A stretch of 64,000 bases of DNA from Bradyrhizobium sp. LTSP849 (GCF_000938255.1 NZ_JYMR01000008.1:1-64000), one strand, 5' to 3'. Counted from the stretch's first letter, positions 26,733 to 36,345 are shown. Program-made: numbers and translations. The notes: generated by a model not told the origin, from the letters alone.

Positions 26733-27083
26733 TTACATCCGCTCAGCGGTCCACGTTCCCGTGCACATGGCGCCGCGCCATGTGCCGGAGCCGGAGGTAC
26801 CGCTGAGCCGGCCGAAGCCGACGGCGCGCTTGATGCCGGTGCTCAAGGTGACGTTGATGGCGCCGGCATCCGCTACGTGGCCGGACGCCGTCACCATTGC
26901 GCTGCTCGAGGCGATCTGACCATTGTTGATGCCGATCGCGACGGTTGCGCCGTTGCCGCAGGTGTCGCTCGATGAAGCGATGCGGACATTCCATGCCCCG
27001 TCGAACGTGTTGGCGCTCGCTTGCGCGACCGGCAGAGCCAAGGCGAACACGGTAACGAACAGCCCTTTGCGAAAACAATTCAT
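26733..27083 (-). CDS. Small secreted protein, unknown function
   Basis: A 116-residue protein with a clear signal peptide (KGLFVTVFALALPVAQASA, cleavage near ASA-NTF). The mature part is a beta-rich domain beginning TFDGAWNVRIASSSDTCG and ending GSGTWRGAMCTGTWTAERM, with two Cys that may pair. This matches a short Trp/Gly-rich secreted family common in Bradyrhizobium. It is convergent with the cupin gene with no gap. The 220 bases between it and the glycosyltransferase hold nothing recognisable. Confidence 0.65.
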   Translation of the reverse strand: MNCFRKGLFVTVFALALPVAQASANTFDGAWNVRIASSSDTCGNGATVAIGINNGQIASSSAMVTASGHVADAGAINVTLSTGIKRAVGFGRLSGTSGSGTWRGAMCTGTWTAERM

Positions 27084-27305
27084 GACACGCCCCTGTGGTT
27101 GAACCTGCGGGCATCGTGGCGTGGACGTGGGGCGGGCGATGTGAGGGCAGTCACGCCCCGAGGGAGCTCTGTGAGGCTGCGCACATTGCGGCAAGCCGCG
27201 GCGCTCGTTGATGCAGGTCCGGCTCAGCTCCTCATCCGATTGACGAGACGGGCGAGCAGGCGGACTTTTTGAGGCGCAGCCGGTTGCTCATTCTTGGACC
27301 CTTGC

Positions 27306-29024
27306 TCAACCCTCTTGCTCGATCGAGATCGTGGAGGCCTCCCCAGCCTCTGCAATCGTCAACTTGCAAAGCGCCAATCCGAGAACGCGCCTGTCATGGC
27401 TCAATCCCTCGGCATGCGGCGAAGTCGCGCCTTCAATTTCGAAGACAAAGTCCAAAGCACCGCCAAGATGTGCGGGAGCGGGGAGCGGCGCCGAGAACCA
27501 GCGTGGTCCACCGCCCCGCGCTTCTGCGAGCGTGAATGTCCACTCGGCTATCCGTTCATCGCCGCAGTAAATTCGGACATTGACACCCTCGTGGTCTTGC
27601 CGCGGCAAATGCGCAAAAGCGAAAGCATTCAGGAAAAGCTGTCTGTCCGGTGTTGCACCGAGCTTCACTGACAGTTCAGCGCGGCCACCGATGGTCCATG
27701 TACCCCATGGCTCGGTTTCCGACCAGCCGCTGCCCATGAAACCGCGTGAATCGAGCGGATCGTTGAAATTAATCTCATCGCCAATCCGGTAACTCGGCCC
27801 CATGTCGGGAGCAGTCTTTGAAAGAGACACCATGGTTTCGATGAATCGCCGGCAACCGGTCTCTTCCACGAGCCGCGGGGCGATTGCTTGCGCCGTGGAA
27901 GCCAGTCGGTGCGAGTCCTGAAGACCTTTCAGAATGACGTCAGCCAACGATTCCGGTGGCTGGTTTTCAAACGACATGCCGACGCCGTACCCCTCCGCGA
28001 TCTTGTCGGCCATCCATGTGCCGTGCGGCACAATGACGGGCTTGCCCAGGCTGGCGGCCTCCGTGAAGACGCCGGAGGTCAAAAATCGATACGGCTGCGC
28101 TTCATAGGCCAACACGACCAGCGTCGATCGCGCGAGATTCTCGAAGTACTCCGTCGTGCTCATTTGCAACGGAAGAACCTCGACGAACGCACTGTCTCCG
28201 AAATCGAGCGCGGCCATCTTTTCCGAGGTATCGCCGGCCGGCTTGATCACGAACCTTGTGGTAGGTTCGACCGCGTGCACGCGCTTGATCGTCTCGCCGA
28301 GATCGGTCAAGCATCGGCCTGACCTGCTGTTCACGTGGACATAGACCGTCGGCTCGATTGTTTCCGTTGCCAGCGCGGTATCCGGGGGCGTGCCGAAATG
28401 ATGCTGCATCATGAACGGACGCCGGCGCAACACGCGGGATACCGAGCGCGCCTTGGCCGTCGAGTTCACCAGGAAGAACACGCGCTCGCCGGCTGACGCG
28501 TTGTCGAGATCCGCAGACGCAAGTCGGTAGAAAGCCGCCCGCGGCTTGAAGCGTCCTGTGTCCAGGTCTGTCAATTCGTCGCCGATGATGCGGAAAAATA
28601 CAGCCGGGCGCTTGCCTTCCGGCTGCTGCGAGAGCCATCGGCCGATACCGCTGATGAGGACCGGGTGTCCACGCGGGAAGTAGATGATGTCGGAGGAATC
28701 CAGACATTCCGCATCCAGCCACGTGCGCAACGGTGCGAAAAGACGGGCGGTGTCAGCGAACGTCACCGTGGAGAGAACGAAGTTCTCGGCGTTGACCTCG
28801 AAGGCAGGAAGCAACTCCAGAACACGATCCGCCGCGATTTCCGCTGCAACCCGCTCGTCAGTCGAGCGAGGCACCAGGATCCGGGGCGTCAGGCCGATAT
28901 CCAGGCTTTCGTTTTTGAAAAGCAGAAGCTCATTGAATGAATGCCCGGAGACGCTGAAGCTCGCAAACGCCGGGATGACAATTCTGGGCGCGGCGGGGCC
29001 TCTTCGAGCGGGCGGCAAAGTCAT
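27306..29024 (-). CDS. Glycosyltransferase-like protein with C-terminal accessory domain
   Basis: A 572-residue soluble protein. Residues 1-400 have the two-Rossmann outline of GT-B glycosyltransferases, with the donor-site-like segment VFTEAASLGKPVIVPHGTWMADKIAEG at about 330. After about 400 a separate beta-rich domain begins, NDPLDSRGFMGSGWSETEPWGTWTIGG, a motif found at the C-termini of several polysaccharide-linked enzymes. Start at ATG 29024; the frame extends to a TTG at 29039. A single gene; surface polysaccharide role inferred. Confidence 0.6.
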   Translation of the reverse strand: MTLPPARRGPAAPRIVIPAFASFSVSGHSFNELLLFKNESLDIGLTPRILVPRSTDERVAAEIAADRVLELLPAFEVNAENFVLSTVTFADTARLFAPLRTWLDAECLDSSDIIYFPRGHPVLISGIGRWLSQQPEGKRPAVFFRIIGDELTDLDTGRFKPRAAFYRLASADLDNASAGERVFFLVNSTAKARSVSRVLRRRPFMMQHHFGTPPDTALATETIEPTVYVHVNSRSGRCLTDLGETIKRVHAVEPTTRFVIKPAGDTSEKMAALDFGDSAFVEVLPLQMSTTEYFENLARSTLVVLAYEAQPYRFLTSGVFTEAASLGKPVIVPHGTWMADKIAEGYGVGMSFENQPPESLADVILKGLQDSHRLASTAQAIAPRLVEETGCRRFIETMVSLSKTAPDMGPSYRIGDEINFNDPLDSRGFMGSGWSETEPWGTWTIGGRAELSVKLGATPDRQLFLNAFAFAHLPRQDHEGVNVRIYCGDERIAEWTFTLAEARGGGPRWFSAPLPAPAHLGGALDFVFEIEGATSPHAEGLSHDRRVLGLALCKLTIAEAGEASTISIEQEG

Positions 29025-29144
29025 GAATTGTCCCAGCAAACGCGCCTGCGTTTGTGGACGTGTACGCGAATCCTCCCACGTCAGGAAGGTATTCGTCCAA
29101 CCGCCATGGGGCCGTGTCGCTAGACGTGCCTGGCGTGCGCGAGC

Positions 29145-30047
29145 CTAGTTCACGCGCGTCCAGGTCTGGCCGCCGCAGAACATGCCGCCGAAGGCGCAGC
29201 CCTGCACGCGCAGGCGATCGGTGCCCTTCAGCGCGATCGTGGAGTCGTAGGTCGAGCCGGTGTTGGGATCAAGAATGCGGCCGGACCATTTCGGGTCCTT
29301 GTTCTGCTCTTTCCCGGGCTTCATGTTGATCAAAACCTGCTCGCCGTTCTGGTTCGATTTGCTGTCGACCGAATAGCCGCAGAGATTGTTGCCGCATTGC
29401 TCGATGCGAACCTTGCCTTCCTTCTCCTCGGTGAGCCAGACGCCCAGCGGTGAATTGGGATCACGCGCGGTTGCGGCTGCGGGAGCCGGGGCGACGGCAG
29501 CCGACTGAACGGGCGCTGGCGCCGGAGCAGGTGGCGGAGGCGGCGCCGGGGGCGCTGGCGGGGCGGCAGCTACTGTCGGAGCAGGCGGCGGAGGCGGTGC
29601 GGGCGGTACCGCGGCCACCGTCGGGGCAGTAATTGGGGCCGGTTGAGGCGGCGGCACAAGCGCGTCGTCAGCCGGACCATTGTTTGCCGTCGTGGCCGAA
29701 GGTGCCGGCGGGGCAGGAGGCGCCACGGCGACGGGAGCTTGTACAGGGGCCTGCTCGGCCGCCGGAGGCGTGGCGGCAGGTGCGGGGGCCGGCGCGGGAC
29801 TGGCCGGCTGCTGCGGATCGGCCTTGGCTTGTTGCGGCGCCTGCGGGTCCGCTTTCGGGGTCCCCTTGGCGTCGTTCTTGGCCTTCTTCGCTTTGCCCTG
29901 GCCGGTGTTGTCATAGACGCCGGGGATCGACACCGTGCCGCGGTCGGGATCGATGCGGATGGTGCGCCCGCCATATTCGAAGGTGTACTGCGCTTGCGCT
30001 GCGGTGCTCGCCAAAAGGAATGCGGCCGTGGCCAACAACTTCCTCAT
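29145..30047 (-). CDS. DUF2147 protein with long Pro/Ala-rich linker
   Basis: A 300-residue exported protein. Signal peptide ATAAFLLASTAAQAQ, a short N-terminal beta segment (YTFEYGGRTIRIDPDRG), then about 120 residues almost entirely of Pro, Ala, Gln and Val (70-190), then the DUF2147 domain (SPLGVWLTEEKEGKVRIEQCG...TWTRVN). The linker probably spans the periplasm or peptidoglycan. The linker DNA is a tract of GGC/GCC triplets and may vary in length between strains. Function of DUF2147 is unknown. Confidence 0.8.
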   Translation of the reverse strand: MRKLLATAAFLLASTAAQAQYTFEYGGRTIRIDPDRGTVSIPGVYDNTGQGKAKKAKNDAKGTPKADPQAPQQAKADPQQPASPAPAPAPAATPPAAEQAPVQAPVAVAPPAPPAPSATTANNGPADDALVPPPQPAPITAPTVAAVPPAPPPPPAPTVAAAPPAPPAPPPPPAPAPAPVQSAAVAPAPAAATARDPNSPLGVWLTEEKEGKVRIEQCGNNLCGYSVDSKSNQNGEQVLINMKPGKEQNKDPKWSGRILDPNTGSTYDSTIALKGTDRLRVQGCAFGGMFCGGQTWTRVN

Positions 30048-30215
30048 TTCCGTCTCCTAGCAGGTGGTCCCCGCACCGACGCTTACGCCTCGGCCCGATC
30101 GCAGAAAGTGATCTAGATCACTGTTCTCGGTATGAGTCGTTGTCCCGGCGGTCCGGGTTCAATGGACCTTAAGCGGGTCCAAAGTTTGGCCGAGGCAGCG
30201 ACAGGGGGAAGCGGA

Positions 30216-30995
30216 TCAATCGAACCAGGCGGCGTAGATCTTCCTGTAGCTGCCGTCCTCCATCGAAACGTGCAGCCACTGGTCGACGAATGCCTTCAGC
30301 GCCGTGTCGCGCTGGAGCCAGTAGGCTTTCTCCGAGAAGTCGAACGGCTTGTCCGGATGCACCGCGCAGAGCACGCCGGAATGCTGCTTCTGCTGGTAGC
30401 GCGTCTCGGACGCGTCCGTCATCATCAGATCGGCATTGCCCTTGGCGATCTCGTCGAAGATGACGGTGTTGTCGGGGAATACGGTGATCTCGGCGTCCTT
30501 GACGTTGGCCCGCGCAAAACGCTCATTGGTGCCGCCGGGATTGACGATGACGCGCGTGCCCTTCTTGTCGATGTCGGCGATGGTCTGGTACTTGCCGACG
30601 TCGGCGCAGCGCGTGATCGGCGTCTTGCCCTCGCGCATGATCGGCATCGAGAAGACGCCTCTCTTCTGGCGGTCGAGCGTCACGGAGACGCCGCCCATCG
30701 CGATGTCGAACTGGTCGGCTTCAAAGTCTTTCATCAGCTTCGGCCACGCCGTCGGCACATATTCGACCTTGACGCCGAGCGCTTTGCCAAGCGCTTCGGC
30801 CATGTCGACGTCGAAGCCGCTGAATTGCTGCGTGGCCTTGTCCAGATAAGTGAAGGGCTTGTAGTCGCCGGTCATGCCGACGCGCAGGGTGCCGCGCTTG
30901 ATGATCTCGTCGAGGCGCGAAGGCGCCTGCTGCGCCTGGGCCGAAAGGTTTGCCAGCAACATCACGGCCAAAGCCGCCACGATTCGAACGATCAT
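30216..30995 (-). CDS. Periplasmic cyclohexadienyl dehydratase-like protein (PheC type)
   Basis: A 259-residue protein with signal peptide (VAALAVMLLANLSAQAQ) and the family-3 solute-binding fold. Several blocks match PheC of Pseudomonas more closely than amino-acid binding proteins: RVGMTGDYKPFTY, FDIAMGGVSVTLDRQ, IVNPGGTNERFARAN, ADLMMTDASETRYQ with the acidic residue kept, LCAVHPDKPFDFSEKAYWL, and DQWLHVSMEDG. PheC turns prephenate to phenylpyruvate and arogenate to phenylalanine in the periplasm. It would usually be annotated as a transporter binding protein, but no permease genes are nearby. Confidence 0.7.
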   Translation of the reverse strand: MIVRIVAALAVMLLANLSAQAQQAPSRLDEIIKRGTLRVGMTGDYKPFTYLDKATQQFSGFDVDMAEALGKALGVKVEYVPTAWPKLMKDFEADQFDIAMGGVSVTLDRQKRGVFSMPIMREGKTPITRCADVGKYQTIADIDKKGTRVIVNPGGTNERFARANVKDAEITVFPDNTVIFDEIAKGNADLMMTDASETRYQQKQHSGVLCAVHPDKPFDFSEKAYWLQRDTALKAFVDQWLHVSMEDGSYRKIYAAWFD

Positions 30996-31096
30996 GTCTT
31001 CTCGACCCCTGCATGAGCTGTCATTGTGCAGCCCTTGAGGTTGGATTTAGACCAGATGCCAGTCGCTGGCGAGCCGGATTTGAAAGGAATTTTGAG

Positions 31097-31606
31097 GTGA
31101 CGATCTCGATGTACGAGGCCTCGGTTGGCCTGTTCGTGCCGAATTTGCGCAATCTGTCAGGCCTGCTCGACAAGGGCGTCGCCTATGCCGAGACCCGTAA
31201 ATTCAATCCCGCCGTCCTGCTGGGCATGCGGCTGTCGCCGAACATGTACGACCTGGCGCAGCAGGTCGGCGAGGCCTGCCGCCACGCCACGGTCGCTCCG
31301 GCCTTGCTGGCAGGGTGTGAACCCGTGGTGCTGCCGGCGCTGGAGCACGACATGGCCGGCCTTCAGGCGCGCATCGCAACCTCGATCGAGTTCATCGAGA
31401 GCCTGCCACGCGCCCAGATCGATGCCGCGTCGGAGCAGCAAGTTTTCTTCAAGCTGAAGAACGGAACCGAGCTGCCGTTCACCGGGCGGATGCTGCTGCT
31501 GACGTTCAGCATGCCGCAATTCTTCTTTCACGTCACGACGTCCTACGACCTGCTGCGGCACGCAGGCGTCGAGCTCGTGAAGAAGGATTATCTCGGAAGG
31601 AAGTAA
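31097..31606 (+). CDS. DUF1993 family protein
   Basis: A 169-residue soluble protein of the DUF1993 (DinB-like four-helix) family. The GTG at 31097 gives the family start MTISMYEASVG and has AAGGAA 7 bases upstream; ATG 31109 is the alternative. Other blocks: LSGLLDKGVAYAETRKFNPAVLLGMRLSPNMYDLAQQV and FFFHVTTSYDLLRHAGVELVKKDYLG. No function is established. Confidence 0.82.
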   Translation: MTISMYEASVGLFVPNLRNLSGLLDKGVAYAETRKFNPAVLLGMRLSPNMYDLAQQVGEACRHATVAPALLAGCEPVVLPALEHDMAGLQARIATSIEFIESLPRAQIDAASEQQVFFKLKNGTELPFTGRMLLLTFSMPQFFFHVTTSYDLLRHAGVELVKKDYLGRK

Positions 31607-31610
31607 GCCT

Positions 31611-32087
31611 TTAGGCTTCGCCCTTGCGCTCGTAATCGGCGAGCGAGCTGCGGCCGGCGATCTCGCTGCGCAGCAGCTCGAAGCGCCGATGGGCCTCGTC
31701 CGTGTGCTCATCAACGAAATGCACGGCGGCTTCGCTCGTCATCGGGCCGCTGATCACGGGCACGGATTGCTCGCCGATGGTCTCGTGCACGTAGTACTGG
31801 CCGTCATCGCCGCGATGGACCGTCCATTTGAGACGGATCGCCACCATCGGCCCGGGACCGACCTTGCTGTAGCCATCTGCATCCGCCGGCTCCGGCACCA
31901 GCGGCTGTTCCTCGACCACCGGATGCTCGTGTTCGTCGACAGCAGAATGTTCGGCAACGACCGGATGCTCATCGGCGACGGCCGCTTCTGTCTCGGTGGT
32001 GTCCCGGACGACAAAGGCAGGCTCGGGGTGCTCGAAAATGCTGGCGATGGTCGCCAGCGCTTGGTCGGTCGGGTCGATCTCTGACAA
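31611..32087 (-). CDS. Acidic protein of unknown function
   Basis: A 158-residue protein. The first 70 residues are acidic and low-complexity, with repeated (D/E)EHPVVxE units (EHPVVAEHSAVDEHEHPVVEEQ). The rest is folded-looking: MVAIRLKWTVHRGDDGQYYVHETIGE and VHFVDEHTDEAHRRFELLRSEI. Convergent with the DUF1993 gene. Likely restricted to Bradyrhizobium and relatives. Confidence 0.55.
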   Translation of the reverse strand: MSEIDPTDQALATIASIFEHPEPAFVVRDTTETEAAVADEHPVVAEHSAVDEHEHPVVEEQPLVPEPADADGYSKVGPGPMVAIRLKWTVHRGDDGQYYVHETIGEQSVPVISGPMTSEAAVHFVDEHTDEAHRRFELLRSEIAGRSSLADYERKGEA

Positions 32088-32260
32088 GGGTCCATCCTCC
32101 AGCTCGACGCGGCCGGCAAGTCTGTCCCACTGCCGCCGCGGCCGACCTTATTACGCGGGTTTGATTAAGGCTGAGTTGGGGCCCGATCTGCACCAAAATG
32201 GGACGTATTCTGGGCTTCCGAAGGCGCGGGCAGATTGGCCACCCGCCCTTCGGATTCACT

Positions 32261-33250
32261 TCAGCCGAGAACGTCCTGATTGATGATGTTCTGCCGGATC
32301 GGATCGCCGTCGAGCACACTCAGGATGTTGCGCGCGGTCTGCTCGCTCATGCGTTGGACGGCCTCGACCGTAACGCCGGCGACGTGCGGAGCCATGATGA
32401 CGTTCGGCAGTGCGAGCAGTGCGTTCGTGACCGGCGGCGGCTCCTGCTCGAACACGTCGATGCCGGCGCCGGCAAGCTTACCTGAGACCAGCGCCTCGTA
32501 GAGCGCCTTCTCGTTGACGATGCCGCCGCGCGCGGTGTTGATGAGATAGGATTTTGGCTTCATCAGGCCGATCCGCGCCGCGTTGAACAGACCGATCGTT
32601 TCCGGCGTCTTCGGGCAGTGGATGGTGACGAAATCGGCGCGGGGCAGTGCCGCGTCGAGATCGGCGATCGGCTCGCAACCGGCGGCCTTGATGTCGGCGG
32701 CCGGCTTATAGGGATCATAGACCTGGACGTTCATTTCCATCGCCAGGCAGCGCTTGGCGGTGCGACCGCCGATGCGGCCGAAGCCGATGATCAGCACGGT
32801 CTTGCCGTAGAGATCGAACGGCAGCATACCGAGCCGCTCGGCCCATCTGCCGTCCTTGACGCAGGCGTGCATCTCCTGCGCGCGCTTAGCCAGCGTCAAC
32901 ATCATGAACAGCGCCTGCTCGGCGACCGAGGGTGAGTTCGCGCTGCCGGCGACCATCAGCGGCACCTTGCGGCGGGAGAGGGCGGGCACGTCGACGGCGT
33001 CGTAGCCGACGCCGATCCGCGTCACCACCTTCATGTCCTTGGATGCCTCGAGCTCGGTCTCGCCGAAGGCGGTGGCACCCAGCGCCACGCCATGGACTGG
33101 CGCATGGCTCTTCAGCAGCGCCTCGAAGTCCTTGGCCGAGATCATGTTCGGAAACTCGACGAGCTCGATATCGTCCCGCTGGGTGAGGAGGGCGCGTGCC
33201 CCTTGCGACAAAGTTTGTGTAACGAAAATCTTCTTCTTGTTGGTCGCCAT
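32261..33250 (-). CDS. D-isomer-specific 2-hydroxyacid dehydrogenase
   Basis: A 329-residue NAD-dependent dehydrogenase. NAD fold GFGRIGGRTAKR at about 155, and catalytic residues in INTARGGIVNE (Arg), GIDVFEQEPP (Glu) and APHVAGVT (His). The substrate class (phosphoglycerate, glyoxylate, sugar-acid) is not fixed by sequence. It lies 34 bases after the ABC ATPase gene in the same direction, so it probably processes the imported substrate or its product. Confidence 0.88.
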   Translation of the reverse strand: MATNKKKIFVTQTLSQGARALLTQRDDIELVEFPNMISAKDFEALLKSHAPVHGVALGATAFGETELEASKDMKVVTRIGVGYDAVDVPALSRRKVPLMVAGSANSPSVAEQALFMMLTLAKRAQEMHACVKDGRWAERLGMLPFDLYGKTVLIIGFGRIGGRTAKRCLAMEMNVQVYDPYKPAADIKAAGCEPIADLDAALPRADFVTIHCPKTPETIGLFNAARIGLMKPKSYLINTARGGIVNEKALYEALVSGKLAGAGIDVFEQEPPPVTNALLALPNVIMAPHVAGVTVEAVQRMSEQTARNILSVLDGDPIRQNIINQDVLG

Positions 33251-33284
33251 TGCTCCCCGCCTGCTCGCGTTTCTTGGCCGGCCG

Positions 33285-34385
33285 TTACAGCACGACGCCG
33301 GTCGCCTCGTTTAGCAGGTGCATGTTGTTGAGGTCCATCGCCAAACGCATGGGTGCTCCGTCCTTGGCGCCGGCATTGGGATTGACACGGCCGCAGACCG
33401 GCGTGCCTTCGAGCCCGAAATAGACCAGCGTCTCCATCCCCATCGGCTCGGTGACGTCGAGCACCGTGTCGAAGCTCTCGACGCCGGGCTCCAGATGCGC
33501 ATTCGATTCCGTGAGATGCTCGGGACGAAGGCCGAGCAGAAGGTTTTCAGTTCGAGGTAGCGCATTGTAGCGGACGGCGCGTGCAGGCGGCAGCGCAAAG
33601 GCGATGCGGTCGGCCAGGCGAATCTGAAGCTTGCCGCCGGAATCCTCCAGCCGGCACGGAATGAAGTTCATCGCCGGCGAGCCGATGAAGCCCGCGACAA
33701 AGCGCGTCGCCGGCTTGTGGTAGAGCTCGTTTGGCGTGCCGATCTGCTCGATGCGGCCCTTGTTCATCACCACCACGCGATCCGCCAGCGTCATCGCCTC
33801 GACCTGGTCGTGGGTGACGTAGACGGTGGTGGTGCGCACCTTCTGGTGCACCTTCTTGATCTCGATCCGCATCTGCACCCGCAGCTTGGCGTCGAGATTG
33901 GACAGCGGCTCGTCGAACAGGAAGACCTTTGGGTTGCGCACGATGGCCCGTCCCATGGCGACGCGCTGGCGCTGCCCACCGGAGAGCTGCTTCGGCTTGC
34001 GGTTGATCAGGTCGGTGATATCCAGGAGCCGGGCTGCCTCCGTCACCCGCGCATTGATCTCGGCCTTGGGATAGTGCTTGAGGCGCAGCCCAAATGACAT
34101 GTTCTCCGCGACCGTCATGTGCGGATAGAGCGCGTAGTTCTGGAACACCATCGCGATGTCGCGATCCTTTGGCGGTACGTCGTTGACGACGTCGCCGCCG
34201 ATCATGATGTCGCCGTCGCTGATGTCCTCGAGGCCCGCGATCATGCGCAGCGTCGTCGACTTGCCGCAGCCCGAGGGGCCGACCAGCACGATGAACTCAT
34301 GGTCGGCGATGTCGAGATCGATGCCGCGCACGGCCTCGACATCGTCGTAACGCTTGATCACTTTGCGCAAAGTAACATCAGCCAT
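33285..34385 (-). CDS. Sugar ABC transporter ATP-binding protein (UgpC/MsmK type)
   Basis: A 366-residue ATPase. Walker A GPSGCGKST, Q-loop VFQNYALYPHMTV, signature LSGGQRQRVAMGRAI, Walker B VFLFDEPLSNLD, H-loop YVTHDQVEAM, then a C-terminal TOBE/OB domain (LLGLRPEHL) as in sugar and glycerol-phosphate importers. It energises the permease pair encoded upstream (34406-36255). Confidence 0.93.
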   Translation of the reverse strand: MADVTLRKVIKRYDDVEAVRGIDLDIADHEFIVLVGPSGCGKSTTLRMIAGLEDISDGDIMIGGDVVNDVPPKDRDIAMVFQNYALYPHMTVAENMSFGLRLKHYPKAEINARVTEAARLLDITDLINRKPKQLSGGQRQRVAMGRAIVRNPKVFLFDEPLSNLDAKLRVQMRIEIKKVHQKVRTTTVYVTHDQVEAMTLADRVVVMNKGRIEQIGTPNELYHKPATRFVAGFIGSPAMNFIPCRLEDSGGKLQIRLADRIAFALPPARAVRYNALPRTENLLLGLRPEHLTESNAHLEPGVESFDTVLDVTEPMGMETLVYFGLEGTPVCGRVNPNAGAKDGAPMRLAMDLNNMHLLNEATGVVL

Positions 34386-34405
34386 GGATCGTCAACCTCT
34401 CGATG

Positions 34406-35317
34406 TCAGCCCTTGGTCGCGCCGGCGGTGAGGCCAGCGACGTAGTAGTCCATCAGAAAAGCGTAGATGATCAGCGGAGGCGCTGCGCCGAGCAGCGCGC
34501 CGGTCATGATCTGGCCCCAGTTGAAGACGTCGCCCTTGATCAGCGTGGTGGTGATGCCGACGGGGAGCACCAACTGGTCCACGGAGGTGGTGAAGACCAG
34601 GGGATAGAGAAACTGTGCCCAGGAAACGGTGAACGCGAAGATGGTCGCTGCGATCAGTCCGGGGAACGCAACGGGAATGAAGATCCGCGTCAGCGTCTGC
34701 AACCATGACGCTCCATCGATGATGGCGGCTTCATCGAGCTCCTTCGGGATCGAGGCGAAATAACCGATCATGATCCAGGTGCAGAACGGCACGGTCAGCG
34801 TCGGATAGACGAACACCAGCACGTACCATCGGTTGAGCAGAGTGATGCCGGTCAGGTCCTGGACCATCGCGAGCATCTTGAACAGCGGGATGAACAACAG
34901 GCTGTCCGGGATCAAGTAGGTGAGGAACACGCCTGTTGCGAGCGTTGCCGAACCCCAGAACTTCATCCGCGCCAGCGCGAAGGCGGCGGGGACGCTGATC
35001 AGCATGGTGATGGTCACGACTACGATCGACACCAGGGCCGAATTCCAGAAGAAGCGCAGAAACTGGTGCGAGGTCAGGAGCTCGACGTAGTTCGACAGCG
35101 TGGGATGGAACACCCACCAGGGATTGGTCGCGGCCGATATCTCCGCGCTGCTCTTGAGCGACGTGATCAGCATATAGAGCGGGGGCGTCAGCGAGAAGAT
35201 CGCAAACAGCACCAGGAAGAAGTAGGACCAGCGCAGCGCCCAGGTGCGGTCCCGGCTCATGCTGCCGAGTTTGACCTTGCGGCTCGGCCCAGCCTTGTCG
35301 ATTGCCAATGTGCTCAT
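34406..35317 (-). CDS. Carbohydrate ABC transporter permease (MalG type)
   Basis: A 303-residue inner-membrane protein with six helices. The EAA loop ELDEAAIIDGASWLQTLTRIFIP contacts the ATPase. A conserved MalG-type start (WSYFFLVLFAIFSLTPPLYMLITSLK) is present. Its ATG shares one base with the stop of the other permease gene (TGATG), a coupling arrangement. Confidence 0.9.
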   Translation of the reverse strand: MSTLAIDKAGPSRKVKLGSMSRDRTWALRWSYFFLVLFAIFSLTPPLYMLITSLKSSAEISAATNPWWVFHPTLSNYVELLTSHQFLRFFWNSALVSIVVVTITMLISVPAAFALARMKFWGSATLATGVFLTYLIPDSLLFIPLFKMLAMVQDLTGITLLNRWYVLVFVYPTLTVPFCTWIMIGYFASIPKELDEAAIIDGASWLQTLTRIFIPVAFPGLIAATIFAFTVSWAQFLYPLVFTTSVDQLVLPVGITTTLIKGDVFNWGQIMTGALLGAAPPLIIYAFLMDYYVAGLTAGATKG

Positions 35318-36255
35318 CAGGCTTCGTTCCCACGTTTGTTGACATCGCGAAGGATGAAGATCGCCGCGATGGCGAGGATCGGCACCATGAACAACGAGAC
35401 GCTGGCGCCGAGCGGAATGTCGCTACCCTCGATGCCGACCTTGAAGGCCCAGGTCGCAAACAGGTGGGTTCGATCCAGCGGACCGCCCGACGTCAGGATC
35501 CGGACGATGTCGAAATTGGCGAAGGTGACGATCAGTGAGAACAACGTGGTGATGGCGATGATATTGCGCATCATCGGCAGGGTGATGAACCAGATCTTCT
35601 GCCACCAATTGGCGCCGTCGATCGCCGCAGCCTCGTAAAGCTGGTCCGGGACGGATTTCAGCGCCGCCAGATACATGATCATGAAGAACGGTGCGCCGTA
35701 CCAGACGTTGACGAGAATGACGGAAAACCGCGCCCACGAGGTATCGCCGAGCCAGTTGATGGGGCCGATGCCGAAGAAAGAGAGCGTGTAGTTGAATGCA
35801 CTGTAGGAGGGGTCGAACAACCACAGCCAGGCCAGCGTGCTCATCGCCGGCGGGATCACCCAGGGCACCAGCAGCATGCCGCGCCATTTGCGCTGGCCCT
35901 TGGCCGGAATGTTGTGCACGAAATGCGCGACGATGAAGCCCATCAGCGCCTTGAAGAACACGGCGGTGACCGCGAAGATGCAGGATTGCTTCACCACCAT
36001 CCAGAACGTGTCGCGGTTGAACAGGAAGGTGAAGTTGCCGAAGCCGACGAATCTCTGCATCGACTTGTTCAGCGTTGCGAGATGGACGGAATAGACGGCG
36101 GGATAGAGTACGAGCAGCGCAATCAGCAAGATCAGCGGCAGCGTCAGGAAGAACGCCACCGTCGATTTTCGTCCCATGGCATTGCGGAGGCTGGTGCGTT
36201 TGCGTTTGCTCGCCGTGCGGACCGCACGACCCTGCTCAACGACGATGTCGGCCAT
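35317..36255 (-). CDS. Carbohydrate ABC transporter permease (MalF type)
   Basis: About 312 residues, six helices, EAA loop LYEAAAIDGANWWQKIWFITLP. Start taken at 36255 (MADIVVEQG); ATG 36270 and a still longer frame to 36345 are alternatives without a clear ribosome site. Partner of the MalG-type permease. A stem-loop separates it from the upstream binding-protein gene. Confidence 0.87.
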   Translation of the reverse strand: MADIVVEQGRAVRTASKRKRTSLRNAMGRKSTVAFFLTLPLILLIALLVLYPAVYSVHLATLNKSMQRFVGFGNFTFLFNRDTFWMVVKQSCIFAVTAVFFKALMGFIVAHFVHNIPAKGQRKWRGMLLVPWVIPPAMSTLAWLWLFDPSYSAFNYTLSFFGIGPINWLGDTSWARFSVILVNVWYGAPFFMIMYLAALKSVPDQLYEAAAIDGANWWQKIWFITLPMMRNIIAITTLFSLIVTFANFDIVRILTSGGPLDRTHLFATWAFKVGIEGSDIPLGASVSLFMVPILAIAAIFILRDVNKRGNEA

Positions 36256-36345
36256 GACATGGGCTTTCATGTGAGATGTCGAATGGGCGGTCGGCCAGAT
36301 TGGCCGGCTTCGTAAGTGCATGCGAACGGTAGGCCGGAGCACCAT

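Noticed and set aside
29520..29840. Tandem-repeat-like tract of GGC/GCC triplets
   Set aside because: It is the Pro/Ala linker of the DUF2147 protein, not a CRISPR or independent repeat element; no constant spacer-repeat pattern.
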